From NCBI RefSeq assembly GCF_029227915.1, contig NC_079875.1, positions 15,617,001 through 15,679,000 on the forward strand: a stretch of DNA of 62,000 nt, in the 5' to 3' direction. A program made the translations under genes and the position numbers. Numbering within the stretch: the first letter of the stretch is position 1; the number at the start of each line of letters is the position of its first letter. This DNA is from Hydractinia symbiolongicarpus (lineage: Eukaryota > Cnidaria > Hydrozoa > Anthoathecata > Hydractiniidae). This document shows, one piece after another, positions 1 to 12,682 of the stretch. The notes below the pieces were generated by a model, which was given only the letters and a program-made list of their open reading frames with translations, did no database searches and was not told the origin of the DNA.

Positions 1-183
1 CCTTAAGTCAACATCGACCGGTTTTGCAACAAAGCTATATAGTATAATTTTTAACTTTCCGCGATTGCGTCTAACCCTGATATTTAATCTTGCGAGGGCC
101 GGAGTCATATAGCCATCAAGGTATAATTGGGGCAAAGAGACCTGCCAATACAAAGAAAACAGATAAATTATTTGTTTAATTAC

Positions 184-3100
184 CTGAAGTTGGTTCGTCA
201 AGAAAAATTACACTTGGTAGATCCAACAACTGCAATGCGATACATAATCTTCTTTTCTAAAGATAAGATTGCATTGAGGGGATAAATTTATTCCCAGGGT
301 CCGCTGACTTTTTTACAGGTCATAAGGACGCAGTTGTGAGCGAAGACCAACGACGAAACAGATTAACTTCACAACATTGCTGCCATGTTTGTTTAGTGCT
401 GTTGTTATGTGAACACAAAACATGATTGCGTTGTGCACACCACTTAAGTAAGAAGAAACCTGTTTTGTCCGGACAATAGTGTTTATAATGTAGTTTTACA
501 AAGCCATATCATACCTGACCTCCACTCAAACCGCCACCTCCGTCGTTACCGCCCACCACAACATCAGCTACGTCAAATAAACCGCACTGTAAAATAATAC
601 GTGGATGTCTGTTAAGACATAGAAGTTGATTAACCTTTGAGATATTTTCAGTACTTTTAACAAAATTTTAGACGCAAACAATTTATACTATGGAATGTTG
701 AAATTAAATCTGCCAGTGAACACAAAGTGTCTTGTGTTGCAAGCGTGGTCAGTCTTACATCACCAACGTAAGTCATTGACCATCTTGTTTCTATGCGTGA
801 GTAAAACCATGTACCCTAAAGATTTGGTATTGATTAAGAGGAATTTCCCGATATTGACCAATCAATTAAAGAACAAGAGCATTTAGGGACAACACTTGAT
901 CGAAGAAAATTAATTTGCGATTTAGCGTTTTCCATTTCAACATTCTTACTTGTTTTTTTTATGTACTGGTCGTTGTAAAGTTATTTATCATTCAAACTGG
1001 TAACGTTTTTCAGGTCATGGCAAATATCAGAGCATTTGACAACGCAAAGTTTAAATTGATCGATAATCAGGTAGAAAGTTTAAAATTCTTTTGTGTCAGT
1101 ATGTTTGGATTTTAGTATAATATGAAAATATGGATATCACTTTAGAATGATTTAAAAATTTGTCAAAAATCTCCCAGTTTTATCACATCTTTTCACGTTT
1201 TAACAAAACCAGACATTAACTAGGGTGAAGGTCCACGGGTTTGTCCGTCAGCGTAATGTATTACTCTGCAGGGGCTTTCTTGGAATAAAAATGCGCACGG
1301 CTGTTTTGAACACACAAAATACGGGAACGGGTATCAATAAAGGAGGTATAGACTTCAGATAGCCCCACAAACGGGATTGATGATATGGTGATTTAAATCA
1401 TATATCTTTTTTATTCTTTTAGCGCAATATACATTATCTTATCTAAAGACGAAGAAATAAATTTAAAATAAAATAAAAGATTTACCTGCCCAAGCACCTG
1501 TTCAACCCTCCACATTTTATCCTGCACTTTCATCTTCATGGGTAACCTCATCATAGCTGTGTATGTTAAGTTTTGTCGAACTGTAAGTTCCTCGTGGTAG
1601 GGTGTTGCTAACTGCAGAACGTAACCGCTATTCTTTATAAACCAATCCCGCGTTTCTTCCGCGGGCAACCCGTTGATAAAAATGTTATCCTGTAAAAAGT
1701 GAAATTCAAACTAGCTTTTGATCTATCTAATCATAAAACACGAGGTATTGTCTGTTTTATTCACCTCTTCTCTATGATGATCTATATTTCGAAGTAGAAA
1801 TTGTGTTTTTTGATGTAGAAGATATTTGGAACGGCTGTTGTGCGAGATGTTTCGCTATGGAGGCATGCTTAGGCAGTAAGTGTACGTTGATCAAAAAATA
1901 AAAGAGCTTGTTTAGAATAACTAACTTGTTTACCATATGTTTATATCTTCCTTTTTTGCTAGTGGAACACACATAGAAAACTAGGCTATTTTGCTGCTTA
2001 TAAAAAAAGAGAAGTCAATATTTTGCTGGAGCAACAAGACACAGACAGACACCATGCTTAAGTGGCCATATTTAGCCGTCCCCTTAGTAGGAACAGATAC
2101 AAATTTCTTCCAAACCTCTGCTTCCTTGTTATGTTTTCTTGCTGTTAACAAATCCAACAAAGTTGTTTTTCCTGACCCACTGGGACCCATAATCGCAACA
2201 AGTTGACCTGGATTAAAGTACGCTGTAATGCCGCTAATAATTTTTTTACCGGGTGAATGAAAACTCTTTCGTCTTATATGCGTCAGAGAAAGTCTCCTCT
2301 GTCGCATGGCAGGTTCTGCTCGTTTCAATGTACCGATAATCTCGGCCTGTGATTGGTTAACTATGTCATATTCCAACATGGTGCAAGAGATGCCAACACT
2401 GCTATGCGGTGGGCATGTGGGCAAACATTTAATTTTATCCAACCCTTCTACACTGTCGTAATTCGAACATAAATACAAGGCTTGAGTGGTCTTTAATTGG
2501 TGATGTTGTATCATCCAGGCTATTTTTGTTACTAAGCAACCAGCAAATATAAACAATATGATAAAAATTAATAAAATTCGTTTCCAATTCTTCCAACCAG
2601 ATTTGTATATGTTGAAATGGATAACCTGGGGACAGGTTGGATTACATTGAGCATGTGAGCAACTGTCTGTTATACGCAAGTTAGAAATTGCATCTCTGCT
2701 TTTATTAGTTTTGTTCTGTAAAATATCATGCCATTTTAGTACGACGTTTTCAAGAGACTGACCCTTTACTGAGATTAGCTTTAGATTGTCATCTGAAACA
2801 GTGTGTTCAAAGTGTATGGAATCGAAATTTAGTTCAATTTTAGCGTTGTATACGGTTTCCCATAGTGACGATGATGCAATGTAGCCATGTTGAAAGCACG
2901 ACAATAGGAGATAGTGAAAGTTCGGATACGATTGCACGATTTCGAGAGAATGTAACATGTGCCCACCGTATGCATGCACACGTGTTAAAATTTCTTTTGT
3001 TTTAAATATATTTGCATAATTAGAAGTGCGATCACGTGACAAAAGACGGTCAAATAGGATGTAAACATCGTATTTGCTTGAAATAACCAGTATCTCTACA

Positions 3101-3900
3101 CTCGTTGGTATGTACGACTGGCTAAGCAAGCAAGAAACTGAAAAACAACATGGATAACTCCAACGAACATCTCGACAGCTAGTATGTCTCGCTATACCAG
3201 ATTGTTTTAAAAATACGGTATTGGACCTACTGCTAAAGTAATGATCAAAGTTTAGAAACCATGATGAATCTAAAATAATTGAAAGTTGTGTATTTTTTAG
3301 TTTTATCTGCAACTGTTTTATATGATTTATAGCTCCAATACCTCCAGCACTGGTCCCCGCTATCGTCACGTAGGTTGACTTGTTTAAGCCAATAGCTATT
3401 GCTTCGTTAATCACAGATTCGAATATAACTGCTCCACGAAAAAGATAAGGAGTCACATTTGTTGAGTTTGCTAGTTTGTTATTTCTTTGAGAACTATTCC
3501 CGAGCCATAAGTCGCTACTACAATATGGTATAATAATTTTGCTGTAGTCAGCATATATTTCGGTCGACATTAAACTCCTTGTTTGAATTCTATCAGGATA
3601 ACTCTTTGAGCTCATGAAGTATGGAGTCCTTTTATACCTTTCTTCACACTCTTTAGTACTCGAGCAACCTCCACCACCTTCAACATAGATTATCCATTTT
3701 AAACTATCCTTTTTATGATGGAGATAATATATTCCAGGAGTACCATCGTTGCACACAGCTCCAATATCTGAAGCTCCAAAGATCGTGCGCTTGTTCAAAT
3801 CTTCGGAAGAAATTGTCATGCACAGGAGAATATTCACAATTTCAAAAAACAGCAAAGTGTACATCATGCTTCTATCACTGTATTCTTGGTAAGGTATCAT
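184..3900 (-). CDS. Notum/pectin-acetylesterase-ABCG transporter fusion (5' part, gene runs off left edge)
   Basis: Four exons join in phase: 3900-2116, 1689-1486, 586-515 and 256-184. Exon 1 encodes 595 residues: a hydrophobic signal-like stretch (about 12-30), then a Notum/PAE alpha-beta hydrolase with the oxyanion-type GGGGC (75-79), nucleophile GTSAGG (Ser184), Asp278 (KYD) and His338 (FQH). A membrane span follows at about 441-463, then an ABCG nucleotide-binding domain with Walker A GPSGSGKTT (572-580). Later exons supply the Q-loop (GYVLQLATPYHEELTVRQN), the signature LSGGQ and Walker B FLDEPTSG. Expected topology is an outside esterase, one anchor span and a cytosolic ATPase, with the six-span ABC2 domain off the window. 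Family knowledge: Notum removes palmitoleate from Wnt, plant PAEs deacetylate pectin, and ABCG half-transporters dimerise to move lipids or sterols. The substrate here is unknown. The fusion lies within one uninterrupted exon, so it is not a splice-joining error. The donor at 2115 (GTTTGG) is weak, but the phase and the ABCG alignment support it. Confidence 0.88.
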
Positions 3901-5848
3901 TTACACGGAACATGTTTAGCGATTGTTGTTTAATTTTTGGGATGCCTACTTAGAAAAAAAACATGGATAATTTGACAAAAGTAACGGTAAAACAAAGAAA
4001 GTAAGCTACCTTCTTATGTCCAAACAAGTAATGACAGTGTGACATTCACAGATAACAAACAAAATAAAGAGGAGATGCTATTTTTTCTACAGCCAGAAAA
4101 TGCCAGGAAATAACTATACGCAGAGCCATAGGGGCCTGGGGGGGAGATTCACGTCCCACAAAGCATTTTTGTGGATCGTGGTTAAAAGTGAAACAGACTT
4201 GTGCAAAAGAAGCGTTTTTACCCAAACTAAAAGGGTAGAATCTCAAAATTCCCCCTTGTCTTTCTGAAAAAAGAGCATTTGAGTGTCAGCTACGACTCTG
4301 CTTCTTTCAACTTTATTGGAAAATTGGTTAAGGACATTTATTAAGCATTTTTAATCAGTATTTGTTTTAGTAAACCCAATGAAGACTGTAGCACAGAATC
4401 AAACACCTTTGTAGACAACATGGTTTCTTTTAGTCTCAACACAGCCCTTCTACTTCCCTAACTACAACGTCTGAGTAAAATTTTGTTTAGATGCACATAA
4501 ATCTAGTTTCATTGGTTGTTTTTGTGCCACTTTCTTAGCCTTTGCAGTCATCTTTTACAACTGCCTTCGCTTGCCTTTGCTTTTTTAAAGAAATAGACCA
4601 ATCATCCTCGTAAAAAAACTCTACGATTTTAACCTAATATCTTATTTATACTATCGATCGTCTTGCTTATAAATGTCCCTTAATTTGTTCCGTACCTATC
4701 CCACATTAAGTTTGTTTACAGAGCTGAATACCCTGAATTAAAAAACCAGCAAGTATATATGAAAAAAAAGTATCAATAAATTGACATGTAAAACTATCCA
4801 TGTCCTTACTAGCCATAAACAAAATACTAAACAACAACAACGACAAAAAGTACCTCAAATTTAATATTATCTTCGTTAATATGACCGTTCATGAAATGAT
4901 CGCGTGTAGATACGCATTGCCATAGTAACACCGGTGGATAATTGCTGATGCAGATCAAATTAAAAGTGATGGTCTTTTTATTACATCACTAACCACGAAA
5001 ATTAGCTCACTTAACTAATAAATTAAACCGGATAACTCGCTAAGTTGCTTTTTAGTCTATATTTTAAAGTCACAGCGCACCGGTAGTAATAGAAAAAAAA
5101 GAAAAAATGCCCAGCCGGACATATATAAATACACACATATATATATATATATAAATGCAAATAATTTAATTTTACAAAGTTTATCATGTTTAAAGATTAT
5201 TTATATTTTTTTGTAGAAATTAAAAGCTGATTTTTTAAAGCTGTTGTTTCATCAACAAAGAGAGTTAGCTACTCCAACAGAAAAATTCCTAAACACCCAA
5301 AGTTAAAGTATCAATGTTTTGTGGTAGTGTCACCAATCCAATATGCTATACTTGACTATTTCCTTAATTGAAGTTAAATTTACTTCAGCACCATTAGTTA
5401 CCCCTGATTATCAAATCACGCCTCCGACATATTTACCTTTCATGCAATAAATAGTGCTTTTTTAAAAATCACTACTTGTGGTCGTAATATCAAAAAAAAC
5501 TTACGAAGCTGTCACTCAAAATCAATCCAGTGATACCTTATCCTTCCTTTTCAGCATAAAAGGAAACTTTTACTCACTAGGAGAGATTGTTATCTTTGTG
5601 CGAATCAAATTAGAAGGCCAATATTCGTGATTTCCTTTACGTCAGATTTTCCAGATTACCACAATGCAAAAATTCCCGCAATTTGTCTTAAGAATTATGG
5701 GAAAATCTTTACGAAATAAATGTCTAAAATGTCTTATATTTTTACCACCATAAATAGAGGCTTTAAAAGGTGAACTTTAGCATTCATGAGACAACTGTTG
5801 TCAAACCTACTTTCACAATGCCAAAGTTTGCTGATAAAGATTGCCAGC
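3901..5848. other. Intergenic, upstream of the esterase-ABCG gene
   Basis: No convincing coding exon is seen. The stretch presumably holds the promoter and 5' UTR of the minus-strand gene ending at 3900, but no clear core element can be assigned. It contains a short TA dinucleotide run near 5135-5152 and AT-rich unique-looking sequence. Confidence 0.4.
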
Positions 5849-6086
5849 ATTTAAGCGTCGTCATTCTAAACATTTTGATCAATGTTGTATGTTAAGATAT
5901 GAGCAACAGAGAAGCTTTTTACAGAGAAGATCTGGCAGATACACCTAGTAATAGAAATGTACTATATATATAATACATTTCTATTGCTAGGTGTATCTGC
6001 CAGATGTTCTCTGTAAAAAGCTTTTCTGTTGCTCATATCTTAACATACAACATTGATAAAAATGTTTAGAATGACGACGCTTAAAT
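5849..6086. repeat. Foldback (near-perfect inverted repeat) element, about 238 bp
   Basis: The left arm from 5849 to about 5961 is the reverse complement of the right arm from about 5973 to 6086, with only a few mismatches and a roughly 10-base AT spacer (tatatata). The arms are about 113 bp each, so transcripts or single strands would form a long hairpin. It resembles a foldback MITE. No coding capacity and no clear target-site duplication were found. Confidence 0.8.
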
Positions 6087-6371
6087 TGCGAGACAGTGAC
6101 ATCATATGTAAGTTATGTGAAAGAAAAATGTTAACAAATAAAATGAGAAGTCTAATTAGTGTGTGTATGAACTATAGCAAAAAAAAAAACAGTAATACCT
6201 CTTATAGGAGTTTATCGGTAAAGAATAAGCCTGGAAAAATAGGGAAAGAGAAATAGGTGAGATGGATAGTACATATCTATATGCAGAATCAAATGATCAA
6301 TACAAATCATAACATTCCAGCTCTGTAAACACACATATTAAAAACCCAATCGCCAGTAAACTTGGAAAAGC

Positions 6372-6452
6372 AGATAACAATAATAACAACATCAGCAACA
6401 ACAACAACAATCACAATAGCAAAAACAACAACAACAACAACTACAACAACAT
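6372..6452. repeat. (ACA)n trinucleotide microsatellite
   Basis: Imperfect run of aac/aca triplets interrupted by a few substitutions. Confidence 0.85.
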
Positions 6453-7315
6453 TGTCAATACCATGTAACAAATGGTATTATTCTTCCAGTCTGTGCGTCA
6501 ACTAACAGAATAACTCAGCAACTCTTCCTTGTTGTTTGGACGACAAATCAAACTTTTAAAACTTTACGAACAACCCTCTATTCCTTCATGTTAAGGCAGT
6601 AAAAAACACATCTGTGTAAAGCAAAATTGTCAGGACGTATTATCAAAACAACGAATTTAATATCTTGCACCATACGCAATTAAATCAAAAATTCTAACAA
6701 TGTATAAAATATTGGGAGCTAATTATAAACTCGTGCTCAAAAGCGACTTCATTTCTTCTCATTTTGAGCATCGCAAAATAAACTTTTAGAATAACAACTG
6801 TACAATGTATGACACAACAAAGTTTAGATCTTCTAATAAAAAAGTTTGTTAAACTTTCAGACATTAAAATATACATTGTAATGACTTAATACCTCCTTTA
6901 TTATTATCTCTAAACAACAAAGTTACGTAGATTGCAATGCCTTATTCATAATTCTTCAGGGGGTTACGTTGCATATTTTGTTATTAATTGCTACCACTTT
7001 ACTGTAAACGAACTGATTGATGTTTTAATTGAAACCAATCATGTTACGGTCACGCATTAAATGTTTATTTTTAGGAGAGGGATTGATTTTATCAGGTGGA
7101 TTTATCGTTTTTTTGTTTTGTTTTATTCTCCGTTCGTATAGATTCTTTTTCATACTTTATATTCGAATATTTCGAAAACAATATAGAAGTGGCTATAATA
7201 TGTCCAGGAAGCAAAGATAAGATAGTTAGCCAACAAAAAGGGAATAAAAACAAATAAACAAACAAACAAAACAAACAAAAAACAAACAAACGCATGGTGT
7301 TGCTTTATCAAAATA
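6453..7315. other. Intergenic stretch without a recognised gene
   Basis: AT-rich sequence with only short open frames that show no family similarity. An AAAC-rich run at about 7245-7290 leads into the tetranucleotide repeat. Confidence 0.4.
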
Positions 7316-7650
7316 AACAAACGAACGAACGAACGAACGAACGAACGAACGAACGAACGAACGAACGAACGAACGAACGAACGAACGAACGAACGAACGA
7401 ACGAACGAACGAACGAACGAACGAACGAACGAACGAACGAACGAACGAACGAACGAACGAACGAACGAACGAACGAACGAACGAACGAACGAACGAACGA
7501 ACGAACGAACGAACGAACGAACGAACGAACGAACGAACGAACGAACGAACGAACGAACGAACGAACGAACGAACGAACGAACGAACGAACGAACGAACGA
7601 ACGAACGAACGAACGAACGAACGAACGAACGAACGAACGAACGAACGAAC
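7316..7650. repeat. (AACG)n tetranucleotide microsatellite, about 82 perfect units
   Basis: From about 7319 to 7650 the sequence is an unbroken aacg repeat. Four does not divide by three and the unit has no stop in most frames, so it produces artefactual open frames on both strands (NERT- and SFVR-type repeats). These should not be annotated as proteins. The purity over more than 300 bp suggests recent expansion or active slippage. Confidence 0.97.
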
Positions 7651-9871
7651 CAAAACATAAAACAAGATTGCACAAACAATAAACACTAGAGAACAAGAAT
7701 GTATTTATACTTATTTATAGAAGATATTAAGCCCAATCTTGTCTATTTCAGCGCATCAAATCGCATTGAAGATGTGCGCCACTTATCAACATATGGTAAG
7801 TTTGTTAACGGGATTAACGTGTACGTGATTCGATCATGTCATTATAACATAAGCTAATTGTGCCAATATGTATGAAAGAATGGAAGATTTTGTATGGGCA
7901 TACATTTTTTTGTGGGTCAACTCTAAATCCGTTGCTTAGTGGGTGGCTATGAAATATCTGACGTCACAAACGTACCCTAAACGAATAAAATGAATTACGT
8001 GAACAAAGTATATGAAGCTTTAGTGCATTCATTTTTTATTTCTATGTTTTATACCTATTTATTCTTATATTTTGTTGTATTTTTTTCGTTCTGATTACCT
8101 CTTGGGTAAATCTTTTATGTGTACTGGTGTCATATTGGTATGAAGTGTTTCAGTATGAATGTGTTTGAGTTTAAAAAAACGTACTCTCACAGTTAGCCAG
8201 CCGAACAAGAATAATTTTTTTACCACCAGGAAATCGGAGTAATTAAGGTGGGAACAATTATCCCGGGTCGCAAACAAATTTTCTGCGGTCAGAATACTTA
8301 CTCCGCTTTATGATTGGTTACTTCTATTATTCTTTGCTCACGTAATCATTATCGGGAAAACCTTCTTTTATGTTTTGAGACAGAAAGGTCTCACTCACCC
8401 AAGCAAACATGATGACACGTCCTCTATTTTTTAGAGGGTAAGATGTGATCACATTCGCTTTATGCTTATTGGTTGATTTGAATTCGCGGTTTGCTCTGAA
8501 GAATTATTTTACATTAATTGGTGGGTTTGATTTTAGGGTTTTGCTGTGACACATTTGCTCGCGGCTAATCTTATGTGCGAGAGAAACTGATTTTAATATC
8601 CTCGAAGAAAGATAGTTAGGCTAGCCTTTACTATAACACTTTTATTTCTATTTTTTGTAGCTATTAATCCATGTTTTGTTTTTGCTTTTTTTCATTATTG
8701 TTCTACTACCTCTTGAGTGAATCTCAACATGTAGCAGTAGGCAAGAGTTTTAAAATGACCACTTTCAATTTTTGTGTGTCTTTTATACAAACAAGAGCTT
8801 GGGCTCAACAACTTCAACTGGGCTTATCATATTATATTTAAAACAAACATTCCGTTCACTCTCCCTAATAACAAGTCCATCTACAAATTTTTTTTCTGTT
8901 ATCAGTCTAATAATCTCCAGAGGTTAGTATTTTTTATTTCCTTTCTATAGTACACGAGGATAATAGTAAAATTCGTGCTGAGATGACATCGCGTTATTAT
9001 TATTTATCCATTGTTATTATTTTTTTTTATATTCAATAAGAAAAGGAGAAATGTAAATGACTATATATTTTTCGGTTTAAATGCGTATACTTTAATGGCT
9101 TTTTATAAGCTGGTGTCAATGTTATTGCTGCTTACATGGCGTTCTAGTGGCGTACTTTTGTTGACTGCGTGTATTTTTATTAAGATACCCAACTAAATGT
9201 ACGTTTTTGCTTTGTATCCGAAAATAACGGTGTTACGTTTAAGACGAAGGTTTAACTTCAGATCCTCTCTGATCAGCTTTAATAGATTTAATAACTACCT
9301 ACATACATTGACATTTTTCGCCGTCTTGTAAAAAACCCTGGGGAAGAGGGTACTACATACATTTTTTACATAACTTTTTTTCATTCTAGCTGAGTGCGTT
9401 TATATCTCAATCCCTGTTCCTTGGTCACATACTAAGTAACGCAACTAAAGTTTTTTTTTTGGTATTGAACAAATGCTATGTAGATCTTCTACAAAATACG
9501 AAGGATTACCTTACGGTAATGAGTTGCTTAGGGTAACAAAGATTTCAAAGTGATACAAGAATCTATAAAGAGCTGTTAAGAGTTTTATAAGAAACAGCAG
9601 TTGCCTTTTGTTATCCCCTGTTAAAGTCTAAAACCTTTTCAGATGTTAAAATAATATACGCCTTATTCAAATTCAGTTCTTATATTTAAATCTCATTCTA
9701 ATACAGATCCATGTTTACCTGGCCTCGTTCATGTGCACAATATTTTGGACTAGCACTGTCGGTAAACTGCAATGAATAAAAAGCGGACCAGATTTCGATT
9801 CAAACTGGTAAGGTCTTGTTTATCATCTAAAATGGGTATGGAATTGCTTTGCGTTTTCAGTGAACACAAGT
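7651..9871. other. Intergenic stretch; one weak exon-like segment
   Basis: No gene is recognised. A 44-bp plus-strand segment near 7752-7795 has a good acceptor (tctatttcag) and donor (gtaagt) and is open in two frames, but no neighbouring exons or homology support it. The rest is AT-rich. Confidence 0.3.
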
Positions 9872-10112
9872 CAGTGGCCCGTGGATAAATCCACGGGTTC
9901 GCCTGTCTTTTATTTACCTAATTTCGCGTTATGGTACTGTGGCACCATTTTGCGAAGAGACAGACAGACGACGGCTATTATTAAAGAGACTAGTCGTTAG
10001 CCCGTGAAAAAATCAACGGGTTCGCCCGTCCTTTATGTATCGCATTTCGTGTTTGCGTAACAGGACGCGGCTTTCGCGGACACACAGACGACGGCTATTA
10101 TTCAAAGGACTA
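9872..10112 (+). repeat. Two tandem copies of a hairpin-headed dispersed repeat
   Basis: Each copy (about 9872-9990 and 9995-10112) starts with a short hairpin of the form cccgtgg...ccacggg, followed by ttcgcccgtc and then a cagacagacga tract ending in a ggctattatt-type tail. Related copies occur at about 1224-1345 (partial), 21027-21150, 22972-23100 (minus), 56541-56655 and 60130-60262. This is probably a short non-autonomous element; the class is uncertain. Confidence 0.7.
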
Positions 10113-10605
10113 TATAGCTTAGATTAACTTATAAAGCAATAAGCAGTCTCACACTATTATCTAAATTTTTACGCATGCGTACAAAAATCTTAATAATCCA
10201 AGAAAGATAGTACAATTAAGTGTCATATAAAATTTCCGCTCAAACATCTGTCTAACAGCTCACAAAAGTCATATTATTATTACTGTTGTCACTAGAGAAA
10301 TTATTTGATTACTTACCGGAGTTGTTGTAGACTGTAATGATGTTGGTGTTTTCTTTGGACCTTAACTTTTTTCACTTTTGTTAAGCAAACTAGAAAAGAT
10401 TAGAACGAAAACACTTCAGAACCGTCTACCAGCTAATTTTAAGACCTGTTAAGGACTTTGAGATTTAGAAAAGGAAACCAAGTTGATATAAGCAACAATT
10501 TATCTCATTTATAGCTGCAAAGACCTAATCCTAACCGTCCGCTGGAACAATTAATAAATTAGTTATGACAAGTACAAAATGCGTGCGTTCTCATAGCGAC
10601 TTGTT

Positions 10606-10723
10606 GGGGCAATCTCAACCTCGTTCCCAGGGTATTTTGCCTTGTTGATAGCGGCGAAAATTGTTGGCCACTCCGTAATAACGGCTCAGGGGCCACAAGA
10701 CCCTGGGGACGAGGTTGGGGGAA
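10606..10723. repeat. Short inverted-repeat element (MITE-like)
   Basis: The left arm (aacctcgttcccagggt) and right arm (accctggggacgaggtt) are inverted copies around a unique core. A related half-copy lies near 23537-23595 (acctcattcccaaaggtcc). Confidence 0.7.
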
Positions 10724-12682
10724 TCTCTTTGTGTAGAAATTTGTTATTGACTATTTCAGTACCAAATGGAAGGAAAACACAGACACCTATTGTGCATGCG
10801 CAGTAATAGCGCACGCAAAAAAAATGGCGTTCAATTTCTCATGAAACTAGATTTTTTCGCAACATTGTAGTGTCGCCGTTTCGGAGTAGTTTTCTTTTAT
10901 ATTAAGAGTACCATAAAGGACATTTTGTTAGAGCACGAGTGTAATACCAGGGGACAGGGAAAACAGATGTGTGTAATACCGTGCAGAATTGTCACGTAAC
11001 TCGATTTCTTTCGACATTGATGTAGAGAGTGTCATTTCCGACGTTTCGGAAGTTTGTTTCTATATTCTGCAGTAATAGTGGGCATGTTGTCATAGCTCGG
11101 ATGTTTGATGTGTTGAGGTGCGCATACAAGTAGAATCTACAGAAAACATGTGAAAAGATGTGAAAAAAAACCCTTTAAATGTTGTTGCTTTATTATAGTT
11201 TGGTCATTCGCAACTGTCCGTTTTGTTGTTGTTTTTACTGCTGTTGCTACTGCTTTTTAGTCGGCAAAGGAACAAAATCACCATAATGAACAAAATCAGA
11301 TAAATCATCAATAGTAAACCATCTTACCTAAGTATTTTGCTGAAAGTGTCATTAGTTTTATCAAATTTATCAAAAAATACAGACAGATGCAATTTTGCTT
11401 GATCCCTTTATCTCAACATAGCGCCGTTATAATTCTATGATAACATCTTTATATACTCCTTCGTAATCCATGTTCATACTAAGCCGTTGTTTACATTAAC
11501 ATACAGGGCCGACGATAGAACTTTTGAATTAGGGGCCAAAAAATCTTGGGCGCCAAAAAACTTAAACCCTCTATAGATGATCTCTTCTATAGATGATCTC
11601 TCATTTAGACTTACAGAAGTAACAGCGCTGCAATTTCTCAAATAATTACGAACTTCACATCCTTAATACAACACAATGTGTGGCGGAGCGGGAAAAAATC
11701 GAAACACCAAGTTTATGGAATGATACTTCTTATAAAACACACTTGTAGCTTTTCCCCAGGATTCTCTTTAGAGAAATTTCTTGCTAAAAATATCTAATCA
11801 TATTGAAAAGATGTTCTGTTTTTATTCTGATGTATGTGTTGAAATACTGGTCTGGGAGAGTTTTAAAAACGATAAGTGTCGACTTGAAGTTTTGAAACAT
11901 GTGTTGATTTTTGATTTTAATGGCGAATACAAATTCGTCGTCGCTAAGGTTAGGTTGCCTTATCGTGGTCATCGTAATCTCAAGGGTTAAACGAAACAAG
12001 TTTTCTAGGTTTCACTTATTCATAAGATTCGTAGGACAATTTATTCCGTTCTCTTCAACAATGGCAGTTAAAAGATCGACATCGTCCCCAGTCTCTTATT
12101 TATTGACACGCTAAAGGCATACCTACCATGATAGAAAATGATTTATAAGTTCGTCACGAGGTGAAAAAATTGTCTTGAAATGACGTATGAATTTTTGTGA
12201 ATTTTATTGATCTAGTAGACCAACCTCTTCCCCAAGCTTGTTTGTTTTTAGTAGCACTTTATAATAATTCCGGCAAACAAGGTAAAGAGCACAACGCTTG
12301 CAGGTACCCCTAAATACACTTTTTATTGATGTTTTCCGCTTAAGGAAAGCGCTTTTTGGAGGGAAACTAACCGAAATAACCGAAAAACAATATATCGAAA
12401 AAACATCTTCCAACAGAAATCAAAATTTCATTGATAATTACTTTTGATAACCATATTCGTAAAAAATGAAAAAGGTGCTTTTTTAAATTGGCCTCTGCTG
12501 CGATTTTTCGTGCTTGGGAGCAAATGAAAGTTTATTGAGGATTTTCGTAAAGTGAATTTTCCACAATCTAGTAACTCTGTTTCATGTAATGCACAGGTCT
12601 CCCGAAGAGCGAATGTTTTCGTTCACACGCGCATTAAATAGAGAAAGCCAACGCTTGCATCTCCTAATTTTGGATACCTACT
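10724..12682. other. Intergenic stretch without a recognised gene
   Basis: Only short unsupported open frames on both strands. A small duplicated motif (ctatagatgatctc) occurs twice at about 11570-11600. Confidence 0.4.

Noticed and set aside
1-150. Minus-strand open frame to the window start (LDGYMTPALARLNIRVRR...) after a good acceptor
   Set aside because: It is in the wrong phase for the Walker B exon and lacks the expected D-loop. No family was recognised; it is probably chance or transposon sequence.
1981-2115. Continuation of the esterase-ABCG frame past 2116
   Set aside because: This is intron read-through: the next in-phase exon (1689-1486) restores the ABCG sequence, whereas the read-through has no ABCG similarity.
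7150-7696. Long open frames of 120-180 residues on both strands (SFVR and NERT repeats)
   Set aside because: They are translations of a pure tetranucleotide array and have no protein-like sequence outside it.
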